Assembly: GCF_965224175.1 (NCBI RefSeq)
Contig: NZ_OZ245041.1
Span: 310,001-374,000, forward strand
Direction: 5' to 3'
DNA length: 64,000 nt
Source of the DNA: Kordia sp965224175
Lineage (GTDB): Bacteria; Bacteroidota; Bacteroidia; Flavobacteriales; Flavobacteriaceae
Shown: positions 49,079 through 57,374 of the stretch, in pieces
Numbering within the stretch: the first letter of the stretch is position 1
Layout of the letters: each line of letters starts with the position of its first letter
Made by a program: the position numbers and the translations under genes
Notes under the pieces: model-generated
The model's input: the letters and a program-made list of their open reading frames with translations, nothing else
Databases searched by the model: none
Told to the model about the DNA's origin: nothing

Positions 49079-49138
49079 CTTCTCGATACAATTTTTCTAC
49101 ATTATATTCCGAAAAACCACTCGAAATGACGTTCCTTT
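49079..49138. repeat. Dispersed intergenic repeat, family TTCTCGATACAA, copy 2
   Basis: CTTCTCGATACAATTTTTC, ACATTATATTCCGAAAAAC, CACTCGAAATGACG: same order of words as at 14582-14640. Confidence 0.75.
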
Positions 49139-49230
49139 AATGTGTCAATTTGATAATTTGAAAATGTACCAATATTGGTTTTGCTTCTATTGCAAATGTT
49201 GCATGATTTGCATTTTTAGGCTTTCAAACT

Positions 49231-49318
49231 AAAAACCAAAAGCGCGAAAGCACGTTCTAAAAGCAAAGCAGTCTAACATCTAACAACGAAGTGGTCTAAC
49301 AGCGAAGCGATCTAACAC
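49231..49318. repeat. AGCGAAGCG-family repeat, copy 5
   Basis: Units AAAAGCGCGAAAGCACGTTCT, TAACAACGAAGTGGTCTAAC and AGCGAAGCGATCTAACACCT. The recG stop codon TAG is part of the last CTAACACCTAAC word. Confidence 0.75.
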
Positions 49319-51424
49319 CTAACTAATATAATTCCAAATATTCTTATGTTTAACCAATTGTGCAAAGGTATAACGAACAGCTTTATGTTCTGGAGCAGCC
49401 AAACTCGGATCTGCTTTTAAAACTTGTTGAGCAAAATAGCGAGCTGTTTTTAGAATATCATTATCCTTTACAATATCTGCAATTTTTAGGTTTAAAACAC
49501 CACTTTGTTGTGTTCCCATAATATTTCCAGGACCGCGAAGTTTTAAATCAACTTCTGCAATTTCAAATCCATCACTAGTTTGCACCATGGTTTCTAGGCG
49601 CGTTTTTCCGTCGGCACTTAATTTATGACTTGTCATCAGAATACAAAAACTTTGTTCTGCACCACGACCAACACGACCGCGTAACTGATGTAATTGTGAC
49701 AATCCGAAACGTTCGGCACTTTCAATAATCATCACAGACGCATTCGGAACATTAACACCAACTTCAATAACAGTAGTAGCTACCATAATTTGCGTTTCAC
49801 CTTTAATAAAGCGATTCATTTCAAAATCTTTATCCGCAGGCTTCATTTTTCCATGTACAATAGAAATTTGATACTCTGGCATTGGGAATTCCCGAGCAAC
49901 ACTTTCGTAGCCGTCCATTAAATCTTTATAATCCAATTGTTCAGATTCTTGAATGAGCGGATATACAATGTAAATTTGTCTTCCTTTGGCAATTTCGTCA
50001 CGAATGAATCTAAATACTTTCAAACGATTGCTATCGTATCTATGAACTGTTTTAATAGCTTTTCTGCCAGGAGGCAATTCATCAATCACAGAAACATCCA
50101 AATCGCCATATAAACTCATAGCAAGTGTTCTAGGAATCGGAGTCGCAGTCATGACTAAAATATGTGGTGGAAAGGTGTTTTTATGCCATAATTTAGCGCG
50201 TTGTGCCACACCAAATCGATGTTGCTCATCTATAATTGCCAAACCAAGATTTTTGAATTGTACTTTATCTTCTAATATAGCATGTGTTCCAATGAGAATA
50301 TGTAAAGAACCATCTTCTAACATTTCATGAATAACACGTCTATCTTTCGTTTTTGTAGAACCGGTGAGTAATTTTACATTCAAACCTAAAGGTGCTACCA
50401 ATTCCATGATACCGTTATAATGCTGAATCGCTAAAATTTCTGTAGGCGCCATAATACAGGCTTGAAAATCGTTGTCAATCGCTAATAACATAGACATCAA
50501 AGCAACAATCGTTTTTCCAGAACCCACATCACCTTGTAACAATCGATTCATTTGCGCATTGCTACCTAAATCGTTGCGAATTTCTTTAATTACACGTTTC
50601 TGTGCATTGGTCAATTCAAAAGGTAAATGATTGGCGTAAAACTCATTAAATATTTCACCAACCTGATCAAAAGGAAATCCTTTTATTTTACTCTTATGAA
50701 TAAGGTTTTTGGTGATGAGTTGTATTTGAATGTAAAAAAGCTCTTCAAACTTTAAACGATATTGCGCTTTGGCTAATAATTCTTGATTTTTTGGAAAGTG
50801 AATATTAAATAAAGCTTCCGTTTTTGAAATCAACTTGAGTTCTCCCAAAATAGTAGGAGGTAAGGTTTCATAAAACTGCGTGCGTGATTCTATGAATAGT
50901 TGTTGCATCAATTTATTGATGACTCTGTTGGTAATCCCTTTATTATTTAACTTTTCAGTTGATGGATATACAGGTTGCATCGCTGTTCGTAGACTTTGCT
51001 CATGTTCCTTCAATAATTCCATTTCGGGATGCGGCATGGAAAATGTTCCATTGAACCAATTCGTTTTTCCAAAAATAACATAAGGCGTATTTAGCTTTAA
51101 GCTATCTTTTATCCACTTATGACCGCGAAACCAAACCAATTCCATTTCTCCAGTATCGTCTACAAAGGTTGCTACTAAACGTTTTCCACGCTTTTGTTGC
51201 ACCATTTTAATATGCACAATCTTTCCTACGACTTGTACTTCCGAAGAATTTCGTTGGAGTTCGTTTACTTTAAAATAACGTGTTTTATCAATATATCGAT
51301 TGGGAAATAGGTTGATGAAATCTTGATACGTATGTATTCCTAGCTCCTTACGGAGTAAATCGGCACGGTTTGGACCAACACCTTTTAGGTAATCGATAGG
51401 AGTTTGTAATACGTTTCTATTCAT
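49319..51424 (-). CDS. recG: ATP-dependent DNA helicase RecG
   Basis: 701 residues from the ATG at 51424. The N-terminal wedge domain includes YLKGVGPNRADLLRKELGI and an OB-fold (VQVVGKIVHIK). The helicase core has Walker A GDVGSGKT, motif II IIDEQHRFGV, motif III MTATPIPRTLA and motif VI QLRGRVGRG. RecG reverses stalled replication forks and processes recombination intermediates. It is single; the neighbours are unrelated. A dispersed repeat touches its stop codon. Confidence 0.97.
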   Translation of the reverse strand: MNRNVLQTPIDYLKGVGPNRADLLRKELGIHTYQDFINLFPNRYIDKTRYFKVNELQRNSSEVQVVGKIVHIKMVQQKRGKRLVATFVDDTGEMELVWFRGHKWIKDSLKLNTPYVIFGKTNWFNGTFSMPHPEMELLKEHEQSLRTAMQPVYPSTEKLNNKGITNRVINKLMQQLFIESRTQFYETLPPTILGELKLISKTEALFNIHFPKNQELLAKAQYRLKFEELFYIQIQLITKNLIHKSKIKGFPFDQVGEIFNEFYANHLPFELTNAQKRVIKEIRNDLGSNAQMNRLLQGDVGSGKTIVALMSMLLAIDNDFQACIMAPTEILAIQHYNGIMELVAPLGLNVKLLTGSTKTKDRRVIHEMLEDGSLHILIGTHAILEDKVQFKNLGLAIIDEQHRFGVAQRAKLWHKNTFPPHILVMTATPIPRTLAMSLYGDLDVSVIDELPPGRKAIKTVHRYDSNRLKVFRFIRDEIAKGRQIYIVYPLIQESEQLDYKDLMDGYESVAREFPMPEYQISIVHGKMKPADKDFEMNRFIKGETQIMVATTVIEVGVNVPNASVMIIESAERFGLSQLHQLRGRVGRGAEQSFCILMTSHKLSADGKTRLETMVQTSDGFEIAEVDLKLRGPGNIMGTQQSGVLNLKIADIVKDNDILKTARYFAQQVLKADPSLAAPEHKAVRYTFAQLVKHKNIWNYIS

Positions 51425-51523
51425 CAATTCAAAAATAGGTCTTTTGATTGAAAAATTAAATGATTGAAGTGTGGAAGAATTAGAAAATTGAAACTTGAGG
51501 CTTTTTTACTGTGAATTAATGAA

Positions 51524-51922
51524 TTATTTTAATCCAACACTTCTGTAATAAGCATCCAATCGATCTTGCTCTTCTTGATCGTGAATGTGCTCTATAGTAT
51601 CTATATGTCCGTCAGTATTAATGTGAAGTTTCTGTTTACAGCGATGTGTATATTTTTTGCCTTTATGCGTAAGATAGTCTGTGAAATGCACATAATATTC
51701 TGATTCATTGATGGTTTCAATAGTACTTTGTCCCCATTCTAGGACATCAAGTTTTTTTCTACCTTCAATCATGTTTTGTTCGTACGATTGACAAATAGCT
51801 TCTGGTCCGACAATAATATCTTTTCCAATACTATATTTACAATCATAACTAAGTAATTTCATAGTTACATCAAACTCATCATTATCTAATGATTGTCCAA
51901 ATTGTACGGCAATTTCTTTCAT
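51524..51922 (-). CDS. SnoaL/NTF2-like protein
   Basis: 132 residues from the internal ATG at 51922, which starts MKEIAVQFGQSL; the frame could begin at 51943. The pattern of an N-terminal helix pair followed by a curved sheet (DNDEFDVTMKLLSYDCKYSIG, IVGPEAICQSYEQNM, YYVHFTDYLTHKGKKYTHRCKQKLHI) is that of SnoaL-like NTF2 folds. Ligand or reaction is unknown. It lies just after the GlsB-like gene and may share its transcript. Confidence 0.7.
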   Translation of the reverse strand: MKEIAVQFGQSLDNDEFDVTMKLLSYDCKYSIGKDIIVGPEAICQSYEQNMIEGRKKLDVLEWGQSTIETINESEYYVHFTDYLTHKGKKYTHRCKQKLHINTDGHIDTIEHIHDQEEQDRLDAYYRSVGLK

Positions 51923-51950
51923 GTTTGCTAGTTTTAGCTTCAAAAAGTTA

Positions 51951-52193
51951 TCATTTTTTTAGCAGATTTGCAACAAATAAAATAATAGTAGCTCCAATTG
52001 CACCTTTTAGGATATCGCCCAAAATACCTGTACTTATATGAATATTGAGTTTTCCAAAAAGCCACCCAGCAACGACACCACCTAAAATTCCTAAAATAAT
52101 ATTAACTAATAAACCAAATCCGCCACCTTTCATTAGTTTTCCTGCCAGCCATCCTGCGACAGCGCCAATTAATAAAGAATATAATAATCCCAT
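51951..52193 (-). CDS. GlsB/YeaQ/YmgE-type membrane protein
   Basis: 80 residues, three short Gly-rich hydrophobic segments: LIGAVAGWLAGKLMKGGGFG, LVNIILGILGGVVAGWL and GAIGATIILFVANLL. This matches the transglycosylase-associated protein family, a small inner-membrane protein often induced by stress. Its role is not known. It lies 28 bp before the SnoaL-like gene on the same strand. Confidence 0.9.
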   Translation of the reverse strand: MGLLYSLLIGAVAGWLAGKLMKGGGFGLLVNIILGILGGVVAGWLFGKLNIHISTGILGDILKGAIGATIILFVANLLKK

Positions 52194-52262
52194 AGTTTAT
52201 GTATTAGAGTTCTAATTAAAGATAGAGAAATATTCTTTTTAAGTAAACAGTTTTATGATGAA

Positions 52263-53141
52263 TTAATCTAGTTTCTCCAGAATCTCTTTAGCGTAGTTTG
52301 AATATTGCTCATTACCGTTTTTAATAATGAAATTATAATATTCTTTTGCCTTAGATATTTGTTTTAATTGCACATATGCATCTGCCAAATTAAATCTTAA
52401 AATCATGTCTTTTGGATTTGATTGTAATCCTTTTTCAAAAAATGGAATAGCTTCTTTGTACTTGCCTAATTCTAACATGCAAACGCCTATATTTGATAGA
52501 AGAATATAGTTTGAAGGATACGTTTTTAGTGCTAACTCTGAAAGATTTAAAATTTCATTTATATCTGCATTAGGTGCTTGAAATATTGCATTTATGTAGG
52601 ATTGAATCATATTTACAAATTCATCTTCTGTCTTTTGTATAGGTTCATTGTTTGTCCAAAGCCATTTTCCTTTGTTGACACTATTTCTAGTGATAATATC
52701 TTTTACAGATGTAATAAATTCAGCGTTGACATTTTTTTCCATTAAGGTAGTAGCGCGTCCAATATACATGTCTAATCTATCTTTGTTTATGGAAATTCCT
52801 TTAGATAGATACTTTTGCGAAATGCTAAATAATGAATCACTTTCATGAACAGATTTTAAAACATCACCAACGGAAGTAGAATCGTTTTCAGTAGCTATGA
52901 TTGTTCCTCCAAAAATTTTTGGACCACTAAATTTCGCTTTACTTTCAATCAAATAATAGTTAAATAATGCGACAAACATTTCAGGATTGTTCGGTTCAGA
53001 TTTCTCCCAATTATCTAAAAAGTCTTTAGATTCTCTGATTTTTCCTTGTTTGCAAATTTCTAGGAATTGTTCATTGTAATCTTGAGCAAAAAGATTTGTA
53101 CTCAGAATGAAAAAACTTAAGATGATTATTTTTTTGAACAT
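52263..53141 (-). CDS. Exported TPR protein (292 aa)
   Basis: A signal peptide ends near NLFAQ (residue 19). The middle is unrecognised and helical. The C-terminal third holds tetratricopeptide repeats: YILLSNIGVCMLELGKYKEAI, KDMILRFNLADAYVQLKQISK, AKEYYNFIIKNG. It is probably periplasmic and acts as a protein-binding scaffold; partners are unknown. It is not obviously in an operon. Confidence 0.8.
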   Translation of the reverse strand: MFKKIIILSFFILSTNLFAQDYNEQFLEICKQGKIRESKDFLDNWEKSEPNNPEMFVALFNYYLIESKAKFSGPKIFGGTIIATENDSTSVGDVLKSVHESDSLFSISQKYLSKGISINKDRLDMYIGRATTLMEKNVNAEFITSVKDIITRNSVNKGKWLWTNNEPIQKTEDEFVNMIQSYINAIFQAPNADINEILNLSELALKTYPSNYILLSNIGVCMLELGKYKEAIPFFEKGLQSNPKDMILRFNLADAYVQLKQISKAKEYYNFIIKNGNEQYSNYAKEILEKLD

Positions 53142-53221
53142 TGCAGACTTTTTAAGTGTACACTAAGTTAGAATGAATTTTGAATTCATACACTAATTCT
53201 ATCATAAAAAGTACTGTAAGT

Positions 53222-53953
53222 TTAATTTTTCTGATGACTCATAGAATTTTCAATAAACCAATTTCCGTCTTTCTTTCGCCATTGTGTTAAGAAATTTCCA
53301 GAAAATATGCCATTGTTATTTCCTTCCCAAACACCTTTTACAACAGCAACTGAATCTGAAATAACGATGAACGTTGGTTTGTCAAAATTTACACGAAATC
53401 CGTTATTATAGATGTCTTGGTAATAATCTGTAATTTCTGTTCTGCCTTGTAGTTCTCTATGATTGATAGGGAAAAAACTTGCACTTTCTAAGAATAATGT
53501 TCCAATAGAATCAATTTGTCCTGAATTGTAGAATTTAATAAAAAGCGCATTTGTTTCTGTAAGATCAGAACGCTTTACATTAGAATCGTCAAAAGTTCGT
53601 TTTCTAGTTGCCATCACAACAAACATAAGGAGTATAGACAGTGTAGGAATTAATACAAAGAGTAATTTTTTCATAGGACTTGTTTTAGAGTTTAACAGTT
53701 TCCTAGAATGATTCTGAGTCGTTTTTTGTGTAGTTTCTGTTTCCAGATTTGTCTTTATGATACTTTCAAACTCAATATCTAATGCTTCAAAAATTAACTT
53801 AATTGTTGAGGTTCTTGGAGTCACTTCACCAGCTTCGATACGTTGTAGCGTACGAACATTCAAATTGCATTTTTCTACCAATTCTTCTTGTGTGTAGCCT
53901 TTTGCTTTTCTAAATGCGACAATTTTTTTGCCTAACTCTGGTTGTTGAATCAT
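53222..53953 (-). CDS. XRE helix-turn-helix / membrane helix / NTF2-like fusion
   Basis: 243 residues. An XRE-type DNA-binding domain is at 8-62 (RKAKGYTQEELVEKCNLNVRTLQRIEAG). A polar linker follows. One membrane helix lies at about 95-115 (KKLLFVLIPTLSILLMFVV). A SnoaL/DUF4440-like domain covers about 125-243 (LFIKFYNSGQIDSIGTLF, EITDYYQDIYNNGF, FLTQWRKKDGNWFIENSM). The layout puts the DNA-binding domain in the cytoplasm and the NTF2 domain in the periplasm, so it could be a one-component membrane regulator responding to a small periplasmic molecule. Confidence 0.8.
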   Translation of the reverse strand: MIQQPELGKKIVAFRKAKGYTQEELVEKCNLNVRTLQRIEAGEVTPRTSTIKLIFEALDIEFESIIKTNLETETTQKTTQNHSRKLLNSKTSPMKKLLFVLIPTLSILLMFVVMATRKRTFDDSNVKRSDLTETNALFIKFYNSGQIDSIGTLFLESASFFPINHRELQGRTEITDYYQDIYNNGFRVNFDKPTFIVISDSVAVVKGVWEGNNNGIFSGNFLTQWRKKDGNWFIENSMSHQKN

Positions 53954-53999
53954 TTTATGAAAACTTTACTGCAATGTTACTCGCTAACTTTAAAACTGT

Positions 54000-54015
54000 C
54001 CACGAATTTTCATGG
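54000..54015. promoter_or_regulatory. Imperfect palindrome upstream of the XRE fusion gene
   Basis: CCACGAA, two bases, TTCATGG is a palindrome with one mismatch, about 45 bp upstream of the XRE-fusion start. Nearby TACCCGA and TACCCGT form a direct repeat. Autoregulation by the XRE domain is a reasonable guess. Confidence 0.4.
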
Positions 54016-54121
54016 ATTTATACCCGACATTTACCCGTATTTTGAACGGCATGCCCTGTAATTGCTCGAAAGTACGATTTTTGATACGATCATCCAATTA
54101 AAAATAAATACACGTTTGTTT

Positions 54122-54472
54122 TTAATTAAACCAAACAGCGTATCCTTTTCTGCGTAATTCTAAAGCCAATATTTTTTCCATTTGCAAGGCTTGATGTCGT
54201 GTAGGTAATGGATCGATATGATTATATAAGCTCGGGCGTAAATACGAACCGTATTTTTGAACAATATTAGCAGATAATTTGTGTCCTTTTTTATTTCGAT
54301 ATCCTGTTTTGTGCTGCAAGAAACGTTCTTTAGGAGTTTTACTTGTCATTCCAACATATAAACATTCTAAAACACCGTTAAACTGAGGATTTGCCAAACG
54401 AAACTTGGTATTTTCTGTGAATACTTTTTTCGAGAGTTCAACTACATATACACGATATTCTGTTCTTGCCAT
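54122..54472 (-). CDS. GIY-YIG-like nuclease domain protein
   Basis: 116 residues. YRVYVVEL at the start and LYVGMTSKTPKERFLQHKTG in the middle correspond to the paired GIY-YIG strands and the Arg-containing helix, and a Glu follows (ALQMEKILALELRRKGYAVW). Spacing between the two halves is longer than in the standard domain, with an extra charged insert. It could be a stand-alone nuclease such as those in repair or mobile systems, but nothing nearby is mobile. Confidence 0.65.
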   Translation of the reverse strand: MARTEYRVYVVELSKKVFTENTKFRLANPQFNGVLECLYVGMTSKTPKERFLQHKTGYRNKKGHKLSANIVQKYGSYLRPSLYNHIDPLPTRHQALQMEKILALELRRKGYAVWFN

Positions 54473-54532
54473 ATTTTGTATTGGAGTTTAGATTTTAGGT
54501 GTTTGATTGTACTTAAATATGATTTGCTTAGC

Positions 54533-56047
54533 TTACAATTCCATAGACAAAATTGCCAGACACATTTTAATTCCTTGTGTAATATTTCCAATTCGAATAT
54601 TTTCATTAGGATTGTGCTGATTATTGTCCATATTGACCATAGGAACGATAATCGCAGGAATATCCAACACTTGTATTGCTGGAGTAATAGGAACTGTTCC
54701 GCCCATCGTACGAATCATGATAGGGTTTTCTCCAAATTCGTTTGCAATTGTTGATCTTAATTTTTTACCGATAAATGAATCAATATCTGTGCGAAACGCG
54801 TTTACACCAGCATTTGTTTTAATCGTAGCAATTTTAGGATATTTCAAACGTTCAGCATCTGTTGGTTCACGATCTAATATCAAATATCCTTGACTTTCTA
54901 TATGTTCAATTACTTTTTCTAATTGTGTTTTTCCATCAGTTTCTTTAACCAAACGTACATCTAAATACGCCGTAACAATTTCAGGAATAATGGTTTTTAA
55001 TCCAGGACCTTTCCAAGAAGTTTCTATATGACGTACATTTAATGACGGATATTGCAATGCTTGCTGATAGGTTTTACCAACATTGTCTTGTTTTGAAATC
55101 CCTAAGTTTTTTTGAATCTCTTGATTATCATCAGGAACTTGTGCTAATAACTTCTTAGTTTTTTCATCTAAGGCAATTCCATCATAAAAACCATCAATGA
55201 TTACTTTTCCAGTATCATCTTTCATACTTGCTAGCAAATGTGACATTGCAAATACTGGATTTGGTGCATAATTTCCAAAATGTCCGCTATGTTGTGGTAA
55301 TTTCGCGCCGTAAATACTAATATTACACGTGGCAATTCCGCGACAGCCAAAAGTCAGTGTTGGTTTATTAGTAGGATGTGCTGGTCCATCCATAATAATC
55401 ATATAATCGGCAGCATATTTGTTTTTATACTTTCGTAATGTGCTTAAAAAACCTCTAGAACGTGTTTCTTCTTGAAGATCAAGAATGATTTTCACATTAT
55501 ATTTCAAGTCTTTTTGCTCTTTTTGAAGAAACTCTAAAGCAGACAACATCATTATAATTGGAGCTTTATCATCTGCGGCAGCGCGCCCAAATACACGCCA
55601 ATCGGGATCAATATGCGTTTTAATACGTGACCAGTTGATAATTTTCCAATTGCCATTAGCATCTTGTTCTTTTAATACAGGACGAAAAGGATCTTTTTGA
55701 TTCCACTTCTGTGGATTGACTGCCTGACCGTCTAAATGCAGGTAAAATAGAATTGTTTTTGCATTTGGATTTGCTTGCTTTTCAGCCAAAAATACGGGCA
55801 ATGTTGAAGTTTCAAGGATAGAAACTTTGAAGTTTAGTTTTTCGAAAGCATTCGTTACCCAATCTACATTTTTCATCATATTTGGTTCATCGGAAGCTAC
55901 ATTAGGAATGCTTACTAATTCACGATGTTTGGTAAGAATTGTAGGTAATTCTTCTTTTATTTTTGCATCCCAATCGGTTTGTGCAAAAGTGCTATTTACA
56001 AATAAGCAGAGTAGGAGAATGAGTGTATTTTGAAATTGATTTTTCAT
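54533..56047 (-). CDS. M20 family metallopeptidase, exported
   Basis: 504 residues with a signal peptide ending near TFAQ (residue 22). The dizinc M20 sites are recognisable: YLHLDGQAV, GRAAADDKAPI, ILDLQEETRSRG and the C-terminal NMDNNQHNPNENIRIGN. A dimerisation domain lies between. Family members cleave dipeptides or short peptides, or deacylate amino acids. The first metal-binding motif has YLHLD where GHxD is usual. It should act in the periplasm. It is expressed alone. Confidence 0.88.
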   Translation of the reverse strand: MKNQFQNTLILLLCLFVNSTFAQTDWDAKIKEELPTILTKHRELVSIPNVASDEPNMMKNVDWVTNAFEKLNFKVSILETSTLPVFLAEKQANPNAKTILFYLHLDGQAVNPQKWNQKDPFRPVLKEQDANGNWKIINWSRIKTHIDPDWRVFGRAAADDKAPIIMMLSALEFLQKEQKDLKYNVKIILDLQEETRSRGFLSTLRKYKNKYAADYMIIMDGPAHPTNKPTLTFGCRGIATCNISIYGAKLPQHSGHFGNYAPNPVFAMSHLLASMKDDTGKVIIDGFYDGIALDEKTKKLLAQVPDDNQEIQKNLGISKQDNVGKTYQQALQYPSLNVRHIETSWKGPGLKTIIPEIVTAYLDVRLVKETDGKTQLEKVIEHIESQGYLILDREPTDAERLKYPKIATIKTNAGVNAFRTDIDSFIGKKLRSTIANEFGENPIMIRTMGGTVPITPAIQVLDIPAIIVPMVNMDNNQHNPNENIRIGNITQGIKMCLAILSMEL

Positions 56048-56123
56048 GATAAACTAGCGTAGTTTTTAAGGATGACTACTTTCTCTACCAAGATACTAAA
56101 ATTGAAATACAGATTTTAAAATT

Positions 56124-56804
56124 CTACAGAAAATGATTTTTAATGACTTCCCATTCGTACATTTCTTTGAATTCGCTTAATGCTTTAGGTTTTATATTGA
56201 AAGAAACAATTTCTGTGGTTTCATCCTTTGAGGAGATATTACTTCTTTGTATGGTAAGTTTTCCTTTAATGAAGTCATATTTGTTATTTTCGGTAGCTCC
56301 AGAAGCAGCATCTACACCGCCACCATTTGCACGAATGATATTTAATTGTTGCTCCTGAAACTTGAATGTATAGGATTGAAATGAGCGTGTATATTGTTGA
56401 AAAATGATAAATTCTCGATTTTCTATCACAATAATCGGTTTTATAGATAGCGCCATTCCGCCTTCATCAGGACGAGCAATAAATTTATTGTTTTGAGTGT
56501 GTACAACTAGCTTTTCTTTTTCATCCAACAAAATCAACACAATTCTTCCTTTGTTTTTACTGACATCGCAATCATTACACCTTTTTTCATTGATATAATT
56601 TTTTGATTCTAAAACGAGCGCCATATCTTTTTTAGAATCATTATTTAGATGACCAGAGACTTGATCTATAATGCTCCAATCTTTATTTTTTTGAATAGAT
56701 TCAAAGTCTTTACCAATAAAATTTGGATAGTCAACCGTTTTATTTTGAGAGTAACCAAATGTTATAAAAAGTAATATGAATAAAATGTGTATTTGTATCT
56801 TCAT
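56124..56804 (-). CDS. Exported protein of unknown function (226 aa)
   Basis: A signal peptide ends near GYSQ (residue 20). The mature part starts NKTVDYPNFIGKDFESI and has a short CNDC motif at about 76-79, which might bind a metal or form a disulfide. GHLNNDSKKDMALVLESKN resembles the FG-GAP-like repeats of small Bacteroidota proteins. I recognise no family firmly. It is isolated. Confidence 0.65.
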   Translation of the reverse strand: MKIQIHILFILLFITFGYSQNKTVDYPNFIGKDFESIQKNKDWSIIDQVSGHLNNDSKKDMALVLESKNYINEKRCNDCDVSKNKGRIVLILLDEKEKLVVHTQNNKFIARPDEGGMALSIKPIIVIENREFIIFQQYTRSFQSYTFKFQEQQLNIIRANGGGVDAASGATENNKYDFIKGKLTIQRSNISSKDETTEIVSFNIKPKALSEFKEMYEWEVIKNHFL

Positions 56805-56990
56805 GATTAATATTTTAGCAATGAAGGCTAAAACTAATCAAGTAAAATCGTTATGAACTTTGAGAAATAGTATTCGTATCATTAATGAGAGTAAGCGTTG
56901 CATATATTTTAGAATTTGTAAAATATATACAAAAAGCATAAGATGAAAAACTTAAAATATTAAATGAAAAAGTATTAGTCTACGGTCAAC

Positions 56991-57374
56991 TCAAAGCACA
57001 TATTTCTCAAAAATATCATTCAATTCTTGCTGCGGATCATCACATAAACCTGCATGCGTAGGAGAACACAAAATCATCGTACTTTTTGATGCTGCTAACC
57101 AACGAAAACGATCAGAAACTTCAAAAGTTCCTATTTTTCCGCCATGTGGCGCGCCTTTGCAAATATTTTCCCAAGCTTTTAAATATTGTGTGAGTTCTTC
57201 TAGTGTAGTTTCACAAGAAAATGCAGCCAATTTTTTTTCGTCTACGTGATATTTGAGCCCTAAGAATTTCTTTCGTTTCGAAAAGACAATCACACCAATA
57301 TTAAAGAACTCTTCACGCTCTACTTTAGGCATGAATCGGATTATAGCGTATTCGAATGTAACTTTATCTTGCAT
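56991..57374 (-). CDS. DUF3037 protein
   Basis: 127 residues. FEYAIIRFMPKVEREEFFNIGVIVF at the start and RFRWLAASKSTMI, CDDPQQELNDIFEKYV at the end are the DUF3037 signature. It overlaps the preceding HipA-like kinase by 11 bp, a pairing I know from other genomes, so the two probably function together. Function is unknown; a toxin-antitoxin-like or regulatory partnership is conceivable. Confidence 0.88.
   Translation of the reverse strand: MQDKVTFEYAIIRFMPKVEREEFFNIGVIVFSKRKKFLGLKYHVDEKKLAAFSCETTLEELTQYLKAWENICKGAPHGGKIGTFEVSDRFRWLAASKSTMILCSPTHAGLCDDPQQELNDIFEKYVL

Larger units (their letters stand above)
48716..49318. other. 603-bp region made mainly of dispersed repeats
   Basis: No gene is seen; the + strand ORF at 49035-49232 is a chance reading across repeats. 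The region holds the second palindromic repeat (48803-48905), the second TTCTCGATACAA repeat (49079-49138) and the fifth AGCGAAGCG repeat (49231-49318). The first 60 bp include the promoter of the glyoxalase-like gene. Confidence 0.6.

Noticed and set aside
49035..49232. 65-codon + strand ORF
   Set aside because: It reads through a dispersed repeat that is noncoding at its other location.
54122..54472. GIY-YIG protein as part of a homing or mobile element
   Set aside because: No intron, transposase, integrase or flanking repeats; it looks like a stand-alone chromosomal gene.
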